Shown: positions 39,078-48,462 of the stretch, piece after piece
Layout of the letters: each line of letters begins with the position of its first letter
Numbering within the stretch: position 1 is the stretch's first letter
Source: Streptomyces aureus
Lineage (GTDB): Bacteria; Actinomycetota; Actinomycetes; Streptomycetales; Streptomycetaceae
Assembly: GCF_001418135.1 (NCBI RefSeq)
Contig: NZ_LIPQ01000046.1
Span: forward strand, 1-59,561
Direction of reading: 5' to 3'
DNA: 59,561 nt
Notes under the pieces: model-generated
The model's database searches: none
Told to the model about the DNA's origin: nothing
Seen by the model: the letters and a program-made list of their open reading frames with translations, nothing else
Position numbers and translations under genes: made by a program

Positions 39078-41813
39078 TCAGCGCGCCGCGCGGGCCGCGT
39101 AGGCGCGTACGTCCGCGTCGGGGTCGTCCGACGCACCGGCGAGTGCCGTCCGTGCCTCGGGGTCGGCCCGGTGGACCAGGAGCGAGAGGACGGCGGCCTT
39201 CCGGACGTCCGCGTTCGCGTCGGCGAGCGCCTTCGTGAGCGCGGGGACGGCCGGGCCGGCCGCGGCGGCCCGCAGCGCGGTCGCGGCGCCCGAGCGGACC
39301 TGCCAGGCCGGATCGCCGAGGGCGGCCTCGGCGCGCGTGGCGTAGCCGGCCGGGCACCCGGTTCCGGCCAGGGCGGCGAGCGCGGCCCCCCGGACCAGCG
39401 GGTCGGTGTCGTCGAGCAGCGGCCCGAGCGGCTCCGGAGCCGGATTCCGTACGGCCGCCAGCCCCCGGGCCACCGCGACCCGGACCTCACGGGCCGGATC
39501 GGCGGCCGCCACCGCGAGCTCCGCGACGGCGTCCACCGAGACCAGGGCCCGGACGGCCTGGACGCGTACCTCGACGGTCGCGTCGGCGAGCGCCCCGCCG
39601 TACAGGCCCGCGTCCCCGAGCCGCAGGGCCCGGAGGACCTCCAACGCGGCGGACCGCACGGCCGCGTCGGGCACGGCGAGAGCCTCCCGCAGGCCGGCGC
39701 CGAGCTCCGGCTCGGCGGGCAGCACCTCGACCAGCTCGCGCAGGGCGGCCGAGGCGGCGGCGCGGACGAGCGGCGAGTCGTCCCGCAGCCGGGCGGCGAG
39801 CACGGGGCCGGTGCCGGTCGGCGCGGTCTCGCCGAGGGCCGTCACGGCGGCGGCCCGTACGGCCGGATCCCGGTCGTCCAGGTAGGGGCCGAGCGCGTCG
39901 AGATCGGGGGACTCCTCGACGAGGGACAGGAGCCGGAGCAGCCGGGGGTGGGGTGACGCGACCGCCGGAACCTCGACCGGCGCCGGGGTGTCCGTGTGCG
40001 GGCGCGCCGCCGGAGCCGTGTCCCGGGGGCCGGCCGTGGCGACCGGCACCAGCTCCACCTCGCCGAGGTGCCGCTCGGGACCACCCGGCGGCGCGAACTC
40101 GGGCACCGGAACCAGGTAGGGCTCCACCGGACGCGCCGTGAACTCCATCGCCCCCGAGGGGGACTTGCGCAGATCGAGGTGGTGCAGCCAGCCGGAATCG
40201 TCCCGCTCCGGGTGGTCGAGCCGTTCGTGGTAGAGACCCCAGCGCGACTCGGTCCGGGCGAGCGAGGCCCGCGCGGCCATCTCGGCGCAGTCCCGGATGA
40301 ACGACACCTCGGCGCACCGCATCAGCTCATGGGCCGTGCGCGCCCCCATCCCGGCGATCTCCTCCGACATCCGGTCGAACGCCTCGACGGCCAGGGAGAG
40401 TTTCGCGCCCGTCTTCGGCGGCGCCACGTAGTCGTTGACGAACCGCCGCAGCTTGTACTCGACCTGGGGCTGCGGCGGACCCTCCGGATGACGCAGCGGC
40501 CGGTAGACGAGCTCATGGGCGGCCACGAGCTGCTCCTGCTCCAACTCGCCCTCGTACGCCGTGTACCGGGAGGCGTCCTCCCCCGCCAGGTCACCGAAGA
40601 CGAACGCGCCGATCATGTAGTTGTGCGGTACGGAGGCCAGGTCGCCGGCCGCGTACAGGCGTGGCACGGTCGTCCGGGCGTGGGCGTCCACCCGTACCCC
40701 CGACGCCGAATGACCGCCGCACAGGCCGATCTCCGAAATGTGCATCTCGATGTCGTGGGTCCGGTAGTCGTGCCCGCGGCCCTCGTGGAAGGTGCCGCGG
40801 GTGGGCCGCTCCGTGGTGTGCAGGATCGACTCGACCGCGCCGATGGTCTCCTCGGGGAGATGACTCAGCTTCAGGTACACCGGGGCCCGGTCCGAGGCGA
40901 GTTCGGCCGCGAACTCGGCCATCATCTGCCCCGACCAGTAGTCGGACTCCACGAACCGCTCACCGTGCCGGTTCACCTGGTGGCCGCCGAAGGGATTGGC
41001 GACGTATGCGCAGGCAGGGCCGTTGTAGTCCTTGATCAGGGGGTTGATCTGGAAGCACTCGATCCCGGTGAGCGCCGCACCGGCGTGGTACGCCATGGCG
41101 TACCCGTCGCCGGCGTTCGTCGGGTTCTCGTACGTGCCGTACAGATAGCCGGAGGCGGGCAGGCCGAGGCGTCCGCAGGGGCCGGTGGCGAGGATCACGG
41201 CCCCCGCCCGGACGACCACGAACTCGCCCGTGCGGGTGTTGAACCCGGCCGCGCCGACCGCCCGGCCGTCCTCGGGGTGGGTGAGGACGCGGACCGGCAT
41301 GACCCGGTTCTCGATCCGGATCCGCTCCCGCATCTCGCGTCGCCGCAACTGCCGGTAGAGGACCTTCTTGACGTCCTTGCCCTCGGGCATCGGCAGCACG
41401 TACGAACCGGACCGGTGCACCTGCCGGACCGCGTACTCGCCGTGCTCGTCCTTCTCGAACTTCACCCCGTACGACTCCAGGCGCCGGACCATGCCGAAGC
41501 CCCGGGTGGCCGTCTGGCGGACCGTCGACTGGTCCACCAGACCGTCGTTGGCGCGGGTGATCTCGGCGACGTAGTCGTCGGGCTCGGCGCGGCCCGGCAC
41601 GACCGCGTTGTTGACGCCGTCCATGCCCATGGCGAGGGCGCCGGAGTGCCGGACGTGGGCCTTCTCCAGGAGCAGGACGTTCGCCCCGCGCTCGGCGGCG
41701 GTCAGCGCGGCCATCGTGCCGGCGGTGCCGCCGCCGATGACGAGCACGTCGCAGGACAGCTCGGTCGCGTCGGCGAGATCGGGCACGGTCAGGGGGACGA
41801 CGGGGCTGCCCAT
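39078..41813 (-). CDS. Fumarate reductase/APS reductase-like flavoprotein fused to HEAT repeats
   Basis: FAD-dependent oxidoreductase of 911 residues. Residues 1 to about 620 form a fumarate-reductase-superfamily flavoprotein: FAD loop VLVIGGGTAGTMAALTAAER (about 24-43), capping segment NAGDGYAMAYHAGAALTGIE, and RLYAAGDLASVPHNYMIGAF near 385-405. This resembles the alpha subunit of adenylylsulfate reductase more than succinate dehydrogenase; the covalent-FAD His loop of the latter is not obvious. From about 655 to 911 come eight or so HEAT-type repeats (for example DDRDPAVRAAAVTALGETAP and DANADVRKAAVLSLLVHRAD). The gene ends an operon with a binding-protein importer and a dicluster ferredoxin that could be its electron partner. 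Start ATG 41813 after AAAGGCG. Substrate unknown. Confidence 0.82.
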   Translation of the reverse strand: MGSPVVPLTVPDLADATELSCDVLVIGGGTAGTMAALTAAERGANVLLLEKAHVRHSGALAMGMDGVNNAVVPGRAEPDDYVAEITRANDGLVDQSTVRQTATRGFGMVRRLESYGVKFEKDEHGEYAVRQVHRSGSYVLPMPEGKDVKKVLYRQLRRREMRERIRIENRVMPVRVLTHPEDGRAVGAAGFNTRTGEFVVVRAGAVILATGPCGRLGLPASGYLYGTYENPTNAGDGYAMAYHAGAALTGIECFQINPLIKDYNGPACAYVANPFGGHQVNRHGERFVESDYWSGQMMAEFAAELASDRAPVYLKLSHLPEETIGAVESILHTTERPTRGTFHEGRGHDYRTHDIEMHISEIGLCGGHSASGVRVDAHARTTVPRLYAAGDLASVPHNYMIGAFVFGDLAGEDASRYTAYEGELEQEQLVAAHELVYRPLRHPEGPPQPQVEYKLRRFVNDYVAPPKTGAKLSLAVEAFDRMSEEIAGMGARTAHELMRCAEVSFIRDCAEMAARASLARTESRWGLYHERLDHPERDDSGWLHHLDLRKSPSGAMEFTARPVEPYLVPVPEFAPPGGPERHLGEVELVPVATAGPRDTAPAARPHTDTPAPVEVPAVASPHPRLLRLLSLVEESPDLDALGPYLDDRDPAVRAAAVTALGETAPTGTGPVLAARLRDDSPLVRAAASAALRELVEVLPAEPELGAGLREALAVPDAAVRSAALEVLRALRLGDAGLYGGALADATVEVRVQAVRALVSVDAVAELAVAAADPAREVRVAVARGLAAVRNPAPEPLGPLLDDTDPLVRGAALAALAGTGCPAGYATRAEAALGDPAWQVRSGAATALRAAAAGPAVPALTKALADANADVRKAAVLSLLVHRADPEARTALAGASDDPDADVRAYAARAAR

Positions 41814-41895
41814 GGGACGCCTTTCGAAGCTTCGGGGAACAGGGGAGGACGGGATGCGGGGTGCGCGGGGTCGCGGGCGGCTTCGTGGACGCGCG

Positions 41896-42681
41896 TCAGA
41901 GGGAGTCGAGGACGCGGCGGCGCAGCGCGGCCGTGTCCGGCGCCTGCCGGGCGTCCCGCACACGCGGGTGCGGGACGCCCAGGACGTCACCGGTCGCGAA
42001 CAGGGCGACCCGGTCGCCGAGATGGATCGCCTCGTCGACGTCATGGGTGACGAAGACGACGGTCGCGCCCGTGCCGCGCAGGATCTCCACCAGGAGGTCC
42101 TGCATCCCGGCGCGGGTGTGGGCGTCGAGCGCGCCGAACGGCTCGTCCATCAGGACGGCCCGGGGGCGGGCCGCGAGGGCCCGGGCCAGCTGGACGCGCT
42201 GCCGCTGCCCGCCCGACAGCTGGTGCGGGAGCTTGCGCGCGTGCCCGCCGAGACCGACCCGCTCCAGCCACTCCTCGGCCGAGCCGCGCCGCTCGGCGCG
42301 GGGCACCCGCCGGATGGCCAGGGGCAGTTCGACATTGGCGCGGACCGAACGCCAGGGCAGCAGCGCGTCGTGCTGGAAGACCAGGGCACGGTCGGCGCCC
42401 GGCCGGCGGATCGGTTCCCCGTCCTGGGTGACCCGCCCCTCCAGCGGGGGCAGCAGGCCGGCGAGCGTGCGCAGGAGGGTGGTCTTGCCGCAGCCCGACG
42501 GGCCGACCACGGTGAGCAGTTCGCCGGGGGCGATCCGAAGGTCCACGGGGCCGGGCACGGCGACCCCGTCGGGGTGGCCGAGACGGACGCCGTGCAGGGC
42601 GAGTTCCGCGCCGGCGGAGGCCGTCGGTGCCGTCGGCGCGGACGGCTTCGCGGACACGGCGGACGGGCTCACGGTGCTCAT
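41896..42681 (-). CDS. Sulfonate/taurine/nitrate-type ABC importer ATPase
   Basis: ATPase of 261 residues of the SsuB/TauB/NrtD group. After an Ala/Pro-rich N-terminus of about 25 residues come Walker [10 protein letters not shown], the Q-loop [14 protein letters not shown] (the PW after the Q-loop is typical of this group), signature LSGGQRQR, Walker [13 protein letters not shown] and H-loop [11 protein letters not shown] 42681 overlaps the permease stop by four bases. It powers the importer whose permease and receptor lie just upstream in the operon. Which anion is carried is not evident. Confidence 0.9.
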   Translation of the reverse strand: MSTVSPSAVSAKPSAPTAPTASAGAELALHGVRLGHPDGVAVPGPVDLRIAPGELLTVVGPSGCGKTTLLRTLAGLLPPLEGRVTQDGEPIRRPGADRALVFQHDALLPWRSVRANVELPLAIRRVPRAERRGSAEEWLERVGLGGHARKLPHQLSGGQRQRVQLARALAARPRAVLMDEPFGALDAHTRAGMQDLLVEILRGTGATVVFVTHDVDEAIHLGDRVALFATGDVLGVPHPRVRDARQAPDTAALRRRVLDSL

Positions 42682-43586
42682 GGAACCGGCTCCTTCTCGG
42701 GGCGACGGACAGCGGACACGGACGCGGAAGCGGACGCGATGGATGCGGGCGTACCGGCCGCTCGGGCGGGGACGCCCGCCGGGACCCGTGCGGTCGGGCG
42801 CGGCAGCCACGCCGTGACCCGGCGGCCCAGCGTCTCCACCGCGGTGGAGGTGAGCCAGCCCAGGGCGCCGATCGTGGCCATGCCGACGAAGACACCGGGG
42901 TAGTCGACGACCGTGTAGTCCTGCCAGGTGCGATAGCCCACCCCGTACTCGCCGGAGATCATCTCCGCCGAGATCACACAGATCCACGAGACGCCGATGC
43001 CCACCGACAGACCGCCGAAGATCCCCGGCAGGGCACCCGGCAGCACCACCGAGAACAGCACCCGCGCCCGGCTCCCGCCGAGGGTGAGCACCGCCTCCTC
43101 CCACACCGGGTTCAGGGCGCGGACGGCGTGCCGGGTCGACACGAGGACGGGGAAGAGGGCCGCGGCGCAGGTGATGAAGACGATGCCCTGCTCGTTGCTG
43201 GGGAGCAGCAGGATCGCGACCGGCACGAGGGCGATGGCCGGGATCGGCCGCACCACCTCGACCAGCGGGCCCAGGATGTCGGCGGCCCATCGGGAGCGGG
43301 CGACGGCCGTCCCGGCCGCCACCCCGAGGACGGCGGCGAGGAGGAAGCCGACCGCGATCCGGCGCAGACTGTGGCCGAGATCCTGCCAGTACGCCTCGGT
43401 GCCGATCCGGTCCCCGAGGGCGGAGGCGACCTCGACGACCGTGGGGAACTGTTCGAACCGCAGCCACAGATTGACGTCGTAGGAGGTCAGCAGCTGCCAG
43501 ATCCCGAGCGCCGCGAGCGGGGAGGCCACCCGCACCAGCCGGCGACCGGCGCTCGTGGCGCCGGTGCGGCGGCTTGCCGCGCTCAT
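42678..43586 (-). CDS. Sulfonate/taurine/nitrate-type ABC importer permease
   Basis: Membrane subunit of 302 residues (SsuC/TauC type) with about six helices. Characteristic parts: [12 protein letters not shown] in the first loop, [20 protein letters not shown], the EAA loop [20 protein letters not shown] and [20 protein letters not shown]. The last 40 residues are an Ala/Val/Pro-rich cytoplasmic tail not usual in the family. It overlaps both its neighbours by four bases, so receptor, permease and ATPase are made in step. Confidence 0.9.
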   Translation of the reverse strand: MSAASRRTGATSAGRRLVRVASPLAALGIWQLLTSYDVNLWLRFEQFPTVVEVASALGDRIGTEAYWQDLGHSLRRIAVGFLLAAVLGVAAGTAVARSRWAADILGPLVEVVRPIPAIALVPVAILLLPSNEQGIVFITCAAALFPVLVSTRHAVRALNPVWEEAVLTLGGSRARVLFSVVLPGALPGIFGGLSVGIGVSWICVISAEMISGEYGVGYRTWQDYTVVDYPGVFVGMATIGALGWLTSTAVETLGRRVTAWLPRPTARVPAGVPARAAGTPASIASASASVSAVRRPEKEPVP

Positions 43587-44953
43587 GACGCGAGCCTCAC
43601 GGCGTCCGCGTACGGCACGATGCGCGCGCCGGCGTGCCCGGAGACGTACCGCTCGGCGCCGGAGCGGGTGACGAAGGCCCGCCACGCGGCGCCGTCGCTG
43701 ACCCACACCGCCCGGTCCGCGAACCACAGCGTCCCCGTCACCGCGTCCGGCACGTAGGCGGCCCGCACGGAGGCACCCTTGACGGCTTTGAGGAGCGCGG
43801 CGGGAGTGTCGAAGGTACGGATCGAGCTCCGGCCCTTCAGCCACAGCTCGGACTTCGGACCGGCCGCCTTCGGATACGCGAGGTCCGGCACCGCCCTGCG
43901 CAGCGGCGCCGGGTCGACGAACGCGTCCACGTCGACGTCCGTGACCAGACCGGCCTCCTTGAGGACCGGCACGTCCTCCTTGAGCGCGGCGATCAGCTCC
44001 GGGCGGAGCGCCGGGTCGAAGGTCGCGATGCCCTGGGCGCCGTTGTAGAGGTAGACCACCTCGGCGGGCAGCCCGGTCTCCTTCGCGACCGTCTCGGCGG
44101 CGGCGACCGGCTGCTTCCGCAGATGGTCCGTGGCGCGGTTCTGCGCCCGCAGGAAGGCGTCGAGGACGGCGGGGCGCCGCTGGGCGAACTCCTCGCGGAC
44201 GGTGACCCCGTGGAAGGTCGGCAGGTTGAGGTCGGCGCCGTCGTACAGCGCCGTCGCCTTGCCCTGGAAGGCGAGCAGGCCCGGCCAGGCGACGAACTGG
44301 GACAGGGCGTCGACGCTTCCGGCCGACAGGGCCGAAGCGCCCACGCTCGGCTGCTGGTTGAGCTTGCGGATGTCCTTCGCGGGGTCGACCCCGGCACGCC
44401 GCAGCGCCCGTACGAGCGTGCCGTCGGCGGCCGAACCGACACTGGTGGACACCTTGCGGCCCTTCAGGTCCGCGAGCGACCCGAGCGACGAACCAGGGGC
44501 GGTGACAACGGTGTTGAGGCCACCGCGCAGGTTGTAGCCGGTGATCGCGACCAGCCGTGTCGGCTCCTTGAGCTGCTTCCCGCGCGCCGCGTTGATCAGC
44601 AGCGGGAAGTCGCCCATCGAACCTATGTCGATCTTCCCCGCCGTCATCTGCGCCGTGATGGGCGCCCCGGTCGCGTAATCCTGCCAGACCACCCGGTAGG
44701 TGACGCCGTCCTCACGGCCCTGGTCGGCGAGCTCCTCCTCGAAGTGGCCGAGGGAACGCAGCAGCGTGCCGGCGGTGACGGTGTTGATGGTCTTCGACTG
44801 GTAGCCGACGGTCACCGTGACCGTCTTCCCGTCGGACGAGCCTGCGGTGTCGGTCCCGCCGCAGGCGGTGGCGAGCGGCAGGAGAAGTGCGAGGGGGAGG
44901 GCGAGCCGGCCGGCTCCCCGGCGGTGGAGCAGCGGAAGTCTTCCTCGGGACAT
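43583..44953 (-). CDS. ABC importer binding lipoprotein, SsuA/TauA/NrtA type
   Basis: Extracytoplasmic receptor of 456 residues. The signal peptide ends in a lipobox (LATAC, Cys31). The mature protein has [15 protein letters not shown], the loop [20 protein letters not shown] and [20 protein letters not shown], all matching the NMT1/OMI-like and SsuA folds that bind sulfonates, nitrate or related small anions. The C-terminal 120 residues (after about 335) extend the usual receptor and contain Trp-rich segments ([22 protein letters not shown]), perhaps a second domain. ATG 44953 with AAAGG upstream. First gene of the transport part; the ferredoxin gene ends 14 bases upstream. Confidence 0.88.
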   Translation of the reverse strand: MSRGRLPLLHRRGAGRLALPLALLLPLATACGGTDTAGSSDGKTVTVTVGYQSKTINTVTAGTLLRSLGHFEEELADQGREDGVTYRVVWQDYATGAPITAQMTAGKIDIGSMGDFPLLINAARGKQLKEPTRLVAITGYNLRGGLNTVVTAPGSSLGSLADLKGRKVSTSVGSAADGTLVRALRRAGVDPAKDIRKLNQQPSVGASALSAGSVDALSQFVAWPGLLAFQGKATALYDGADLNLPTFHGVTVREEFAQRRPAVLDAFLRAQNRATDHLRKQPVAAAETVAKETGLPAEVVYLYNGAQGIATFDPALRPELIAALKEDVPVLKEAGLVTDVDVDAFVDPAPLRRAVPDLAYPKAAGPKSELWLKGRSSIRTFDTPAALLKAVKGASVRAAYVPDAVTGTLWFADRAVWVSDGAAWRAFVTRSGAERYVSGHAGARIVPYADAVRLAS

Positions 44954-44967
44954 GGGTGTTCGGCCTT

Positions 44968-45195
44968 TCACCGGAGCAGATAGGGCATGTTGACGGTGAC
45001 CGCGCCGGTGGGGCAGCGGGCGGCGCAGGGGCCGCAGTACCAGCACTCGTCCACGTGCATGTACGCCTTGCCGTCCTCCTCGCGGATCGCGAGCGAGTCC
45101 AGCGGACACATGTCGACGCAGAGCGTGCACCCGTCGATGCACTTCGACTCGTCGATGGTCACGGGCACGTCGGCACGCTGGGGGACCAGAGGCAT
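44968..45195 (-). CDS. Dicluster 4Fe-4S ferredoxin (AprB-like)
   Basis: Small iron-sulfur protein of 75 residues with two cluster motifs: CIDGCTLCVDMCP (Cys19, 23, 26, 30) and CWYCGPCAARCP (Cys51, 54, 57, 61). The CW-x-C-x2-C arrangement and the short tail TGAVTVNMPYLLR recall the beta subunit of APS reductase, shortened at the C-terminus. It would carry electrons to or from the flavoprotein at the other end of the operon. ATG 45195 follows GGAG. It lies between the GntR regulator (75 bases upstream) and the receptor gene (14 bases downstream), so it belongs to the same unit. Confidence 0.88.
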   Translation of the reverse strand: MPLVPQRADVPVTIDESKCIDGCTLCVDMCPLDSLAIREEDGKAYMHVDECWYCGPCAARCPTGAVTVNMPYLLR

Positions 45196-45270
45196 GGCTG
45201 TCTCCAGGAAAGTGGTCGGCGGGAAGAGGGGAGCGGGAGAGGCCGAAGCGGCCGGGGGAAGGCGAGTCGG

Positions 45271-46038
45271 TCAGAGGGAGCGGCGCAGGACGCCGCCCAT
45301 GGTGATGCGGTCGCCGCGGAACCGGATGAACTCCAGGTCCACCGGCCGCCCGTCGGGCAGACAGGTCAGCCGCTCCAGCATCAGGACGGCGGCCCCGCGT
45401 GGGGCCTGGAGCACGGCGGCGGAGTGCGCGTCGGCGTTGACGGCCTCCAGGGTGATCTCCGCGTGCCCGAGCGGGCCGCCGGTCAGCTGCTCCAGGAGCC
45501 GGAACACATCCGTGTTCTCCAGGTCGCAGCCGAGGAGTTCGCCGCCGATGTCCATCGGGAGGTACGACAGGTCGAGGGAGAGCGGCAGCCCGTTGAGCCG
45601 GCGCAGCCGCTCGATGCAGAGCACGTCGGAGTGCTCCGGCAGCCCGAGCCGGTGGGCCACCGGCCCCGGCGCGCCGACCGGCCCCATGGTCCGGACCTCG
45701 TTGGTGACCTGCCCGTGCTCGCGCAGCGTCTCGGCGAGCCCCTGGAGCCGGTCGAGGCCGTGCGGGTACTTCTCGCACACCACCACCGTGCCGACCCCCG
45801 GCTGACGTTCGACGATCTGCTCGCCGCGCAGCAGGTCGAGGGCCTGCCGGACGGTGTTCCGGCTGGCCCGGTAGTCGGCCGCGATCACGTCCTCCAGCGG
45901 AAGGATCCCGCCGGGGAAGCCGCCCGCCAGGATCTGATGGCGCAGCAGGTCGGCGAGCTGCCGCGCCCGGTCCGCACGCAGCCGCAGACGGCGGGCGGCG
46001 GCGACGGGGCGGGCGGCGGAAGCGGGTTCGACGGGCAT
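45271..46038 (-). CDS. GntR family regulator with UTRA effector domain
   Basis: Regulator of 255 residues. The winged helix lies at about 22-90 (ADRARQLADLLRHQILAGGF, DYRASRNTVRQALDLLRGEQ, ERQPGVGTVVV), followed by a UTRA ligand domain (about 95-250) with EHSDVLCIERLRRLNGLPLS and LLEQLTGGPLGHAEITLEAV. It is the first gene of the six-gene redox/transport operon, so it probably senses the imported compound or a derivative. ATG 46038 is used; no clear ribosome site, and an in-frame upstream ATG (in the operator region) is less likely. GntR of the HutC branch commonly bind GTnTAnAC-like sites; none is obvious here. Confidence 0.88.
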   Translation of the reverse strand: MPVEPASAARPVAAARRLRLRADRARQLADLLRHQILAGGFPGGILPLEDVIAADYRASRNTVRQALDLLRGEQIVERQPGVGTVVVCEKYPHGLDRLQGLAETLREHGQVTNEVRTMGPVGAPGPVAHRLGLPEHSDVLCIERLRRLNGLPLSLDLSYLPMDIGGELLGCDLENTDVFRLLEQLTGGPLGHAEITLEAVNADAHSAAVLQAPRGAAVLMLERLTCLPDGRPVDLEFIRFRGDRITMGGVLRRSL

Positions 46039-46070
46039 GGCAAAGAACGTAGCGGCGGGCTGTGCCGGAT

Positions 46071-46095
46071 GGTGTTGCGGCAGTATTGCGCCACC
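46071..46095. promoter_or_regulatory. Candidate control region of the redox/transport operon
   Basis: GGTG (46071) and CACC (46092) flank two TTGCG direct repeats (46075-46079 and 46086-46090, 11-bp period). A minus-strand AATACT at 46087-46082 could be the -10 box of the GntR operon. Weak, because neither repeat is long. Confidence 0.3.
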
Positions 46096-46205
46096 TGACA
46101 TCCCGTGTGCACCGCTCTGACCTGCGACGATTCCGGAAGGGTGCAGACATCCGCCACCCCGCCGCCCACCACGTGGACGCCCGCCTGCCCACCATGCGGG
46201 AAGCG

Positions 46206-46694
46206 TCAGCAGGCCCGGGCCCCGACCTGGGCGTGCAGGGCGACGGAGAGATGGTGGTGGAGCGCGCCGATCACCGGCTCGCCCGGGGTGAACAAGCCGG
46301 TCGCGAGCTTCCAGTACCGGGTGATCACGGGCCCGTCGCTCCGGGCGAGCAGCCCGCGCCGGAAGCCGGGGGAGTCCACCGTTCCCCGCGCGTGGGCGCA
46401 GGCGGCGACGAAGCAGTCCAGCGCGCCACCCTCCCGCAGGGCAAGCCCGGCCCCCAGCTCCGCCGAGGCAAGGGCGTACGCCTCCGCCAGACCCTCGCAC
46501 AGCACGGTCGGCCGGTACTCCCCGTCCGGCAGTGGCGGCGCGGGCCGCGCCTCGGCCGCCGCCGGGAGGAACGGGGGCGGACGTCGAGACCGTCGACGTG
46601 CCGCACGGCCACCACAGCTTCGAACCGGTCGGCCCCACCGAGGAGTCCCGCGCGTGCGGGGAGCGGGCGATGCGGTCGGTGCTCGGGCGTCCAC
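46206..46694 (-). pseudogene. Truncated, frameshifted remnant, perhaps the effector half of a MerR-like regulator
   Basis: The minus strand encodes a good-looking helical C-terminus (GEYRPTVLCEGLAEAYALAS, then RGLLARSDGPVITRYWKLAT, ending LHHHLSVALHAQVGARAC) over about 46206-46560. Upstream of it the sense moves to another frame (FEAVVAVRHVDGLDVRP, around 46570-46620) across a CCCCC run, then is lost. No DNA-binding domain or start is left, because the amidohydrolase stop is only 40 bases further. I read it as a broken regulator gene. The MerR assignment is a guess from the C-terminal style. The rest of 46096-46733 holds nothing else that I can support. Confidence 0.45.
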
Positions 46695-46733
46695 GGGACC
46701 GACAGACCGGCGACCGGCCCCGGTCCGCCCCGC

Positions 46734-48368
46734 TCAGCGCGCGTACACGAGACGGCCGCCCACGTAGGTGCGCTCCACCCGGGCCTGGGCGATCTCCTCC
46801 GGCGGGCCGGTCAGGACGTCGCGGTCCAGGACCACCAGGTCGGCGAGGTTCCCGGGGCGCAGGCTGCCCGCGTCGTCGTGGCCGTTCGCGTGGGCGGAGC
46901 CGGCGGTGTACGCGGCGAGGGCCGTGGGCGGATCGAGGCGCTGTTCCGGCAGGAAGACGCGGTCGTCGGTGGTGCCGGGCTCCCGGCGGTTGACGGCGAC
47001 GTGGATCCCCGCGAGCGGGTCGGGGCTGCTCACCGGCCAGTCGCTGCCCGCGGCGAGGGTGGCACCGGCCCGCACCAGGTCGCCGAACGGGTACTGCCAG
47101 GCGGTGCGTTCGGGACCGAGGAACGGGATGGTGAGTTCGTCCATCTGCGGCTCGTGGGCCGCCCAGAGCGGCTGGATGTTGGCCAGGGCGCCGAGCGCGG
47201 CGAACCGGCGGAGGTCGTCCGGGTGGACGACCTGGAGATGGGCGAGGTGATGGCGGTTGCCGCGGCGTCCGTTGGCGGCGACCGCGGCTTCCAGCGCGTC
47301 CAGGGCCTCGCGGACGGCCCGGTCGCCGAGGGCGTGGAAGTGCACCTGGAAGTCGAGGGCGTCGAGCTCCGTCACGTACCCGCGCAGTGCCCCGGGGTCC
47401 ACGAAACTGAGTCCGCTGTTGGCGGTGGCGCAGCCGCACGCGTCGAGATAGGGGGAGGTCATGGCGGCGGTGAAGTTCTCCGCGATGCCGTCCTGCATGA
47501 TCTTCACCGAGGTCGCCCGGAAGCGGCCGTGGCTCAACTTCTCCCGCCGTGCCACCAGTTCGGGTATCTGCTCGGATCCACGCTGCCGGTCCCACCAGAG
47601 CGCCCCGGTCACCCGGGCGGTGAGCGAGCCGTCGCGGGCGGCGGTCGCGTAGGCGTCCGAGGGGTCGGCGCGGCCGCTGAACGCGCCCAGGAGCGCGTCC
47701 TGCCAGCCGGTGATGCCGAGGGAGTGCAGCAGTTCCTGGGCACGCAGGAGCCCCGCGAGGCGATCCGCCGGCGTACTCGCCGGCACGAGACGCGTCACCA
47801 GCGTCGTGGCACCCTCCTGGAGCATGCCGCTCGGTGTGCCGTCCGGCTCGCGCTCGATGCGCCCGTCGGCGGGGTCAGGGGTGCCGGCGGTGATCCCGGC
47901 GAGTTCGAGGGCCTTCGTGTTGGCCCAGGCGCCGTGGTGGTCCCGGTTGGACAGCAGGACCGGCCGGTCCGGGACAACGGAGTCGAGCAGCTGCCGGGTG
48001 GGCAGTCCGCCCGCGAAGCTCTCCATCGACCAGCCGCCGCCGGTGATCCACGCGTGCTCGGGGTGCGCGTCGGCGTACGCCCGGACCCGGCCGAGGTACT
48101 CCGGGACGCCGACCGTGCCCGTCAGGTCGCACTCGGCCAGTTCCGAACCGCCGAACACCGCGTGGACATGGGCGTCCTGGAAACCGGGGAGCAGCATCCT
48201 CCCGGTCAGGTCGACGACCTCGGTCCGGGGGCCGACGAGTTCCCGCACCTCGTCGTGGCCGACGGCGACGACGCGGTCGCCGACGACCGCGAGCGAGCTC
48301 GCCCGGGTGCGGGCCGGGTCGACCGTGTAGACGGGTCCGCCGGTGAAGACCAGATCGGCCGAGGTCAT
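46734..48368 (-). CDS. YtcJ-like amidohydrolase
   Basis: Metal-dependent hydrolase of 544 residues in the amidohydrolase 3 group. Metal-site pieces: HVH in LPGFQDAHVHAVFGG near residue 65, HFHALGDRAVREALDALE, NRHHLAHLQVVHPDDLRRFA and the C-terminal GSDWPVSSPDPLAGIHVAVN. Members hydrolyse N-acyl or formamide-type substrates, but most are unassigned. ATG 48368 is followed by a coherent opening (MTSADLVFTGGPVYTVDPAR). It diverges from a TetR gene; a perfect ACGTCAA/TTGACGT palindrome lies between them, so it is the likely target of that TetR. No leader peptide, so cytoplasmic. Confidence 0.88.
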   Translation of the reverse strand: MTSADLVFTGGPVYTVDPARTRASSLAVVGDRVVAVGHDEVRELVGPRTEVVDLTGRMLLPGFQDAHVHAVFGGSELAECDLTGTVGVPEYLGRVRAYADAHPEHAWITGGGWSMESFAGGLPTRQLLDSVVPDRPVLLSNRDHHGAWANTKALELAGITAGTPDPADGRIEREPDGTPSGMLQEGATTLVTRLVPASTPADRLAGLLRAQELLHSLGITGWQDALLGAFSGRADPSDAYATAARDGSLTARVTGALWWDRQRGSEQIPELVARREKLSHGRFRATSVKIMQDGIAENFTAAMTSPYLDACGCATANSGLSFVDPGALRGYVTELDALDFQVHFHALGDRAVREALDALEAAVAANGRRGNRHHLAHLQVVHPDDLRRFAALGALANIQPLWAAHEPQMDELTIPFLGPERTAWQYPFGDLVRAGATLAAGSDWPVSSPDPLAGIHVAVNRREPGTTDDRVFLPEQRLDPPTALAAYTAGSAHANGHDDAGSLRPGNLADLVVLDRDVLTGPPEEIAQARVERTYVGGRLVYAR

Positions 48369-48432
48369 GGGGGTGCTCCTGGGGACGTGCGACGAGGGGT
48401 GGCGACGTCATGCAATCCGTACCGCCGTATGC

Positions 48433-48456
48433 ACGTCAATGGTGTTGACGTAAGGT
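48433..48456. promoter_or_regulatory. ACGTCAA-N5-TTGACGT palindrome with TAAGGT -10 box
   Basis: Perfect 7-bp inverted repeat (48433-48439 and 48445-48451) in the 94-bp divergent region. TAAGGT (48451-48456) lies exactly six bases before the TetR ATG, so the TetR transcript is probably leaderless, and the palindrome sits in its spacer region. On the other strand TTGACG (48439-48434) could be the -35 of the amidohydrolase gene. Candidate TetR operator for both. Confidence 0.65.
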
Positions 48457-48462
48457 CGGGGC

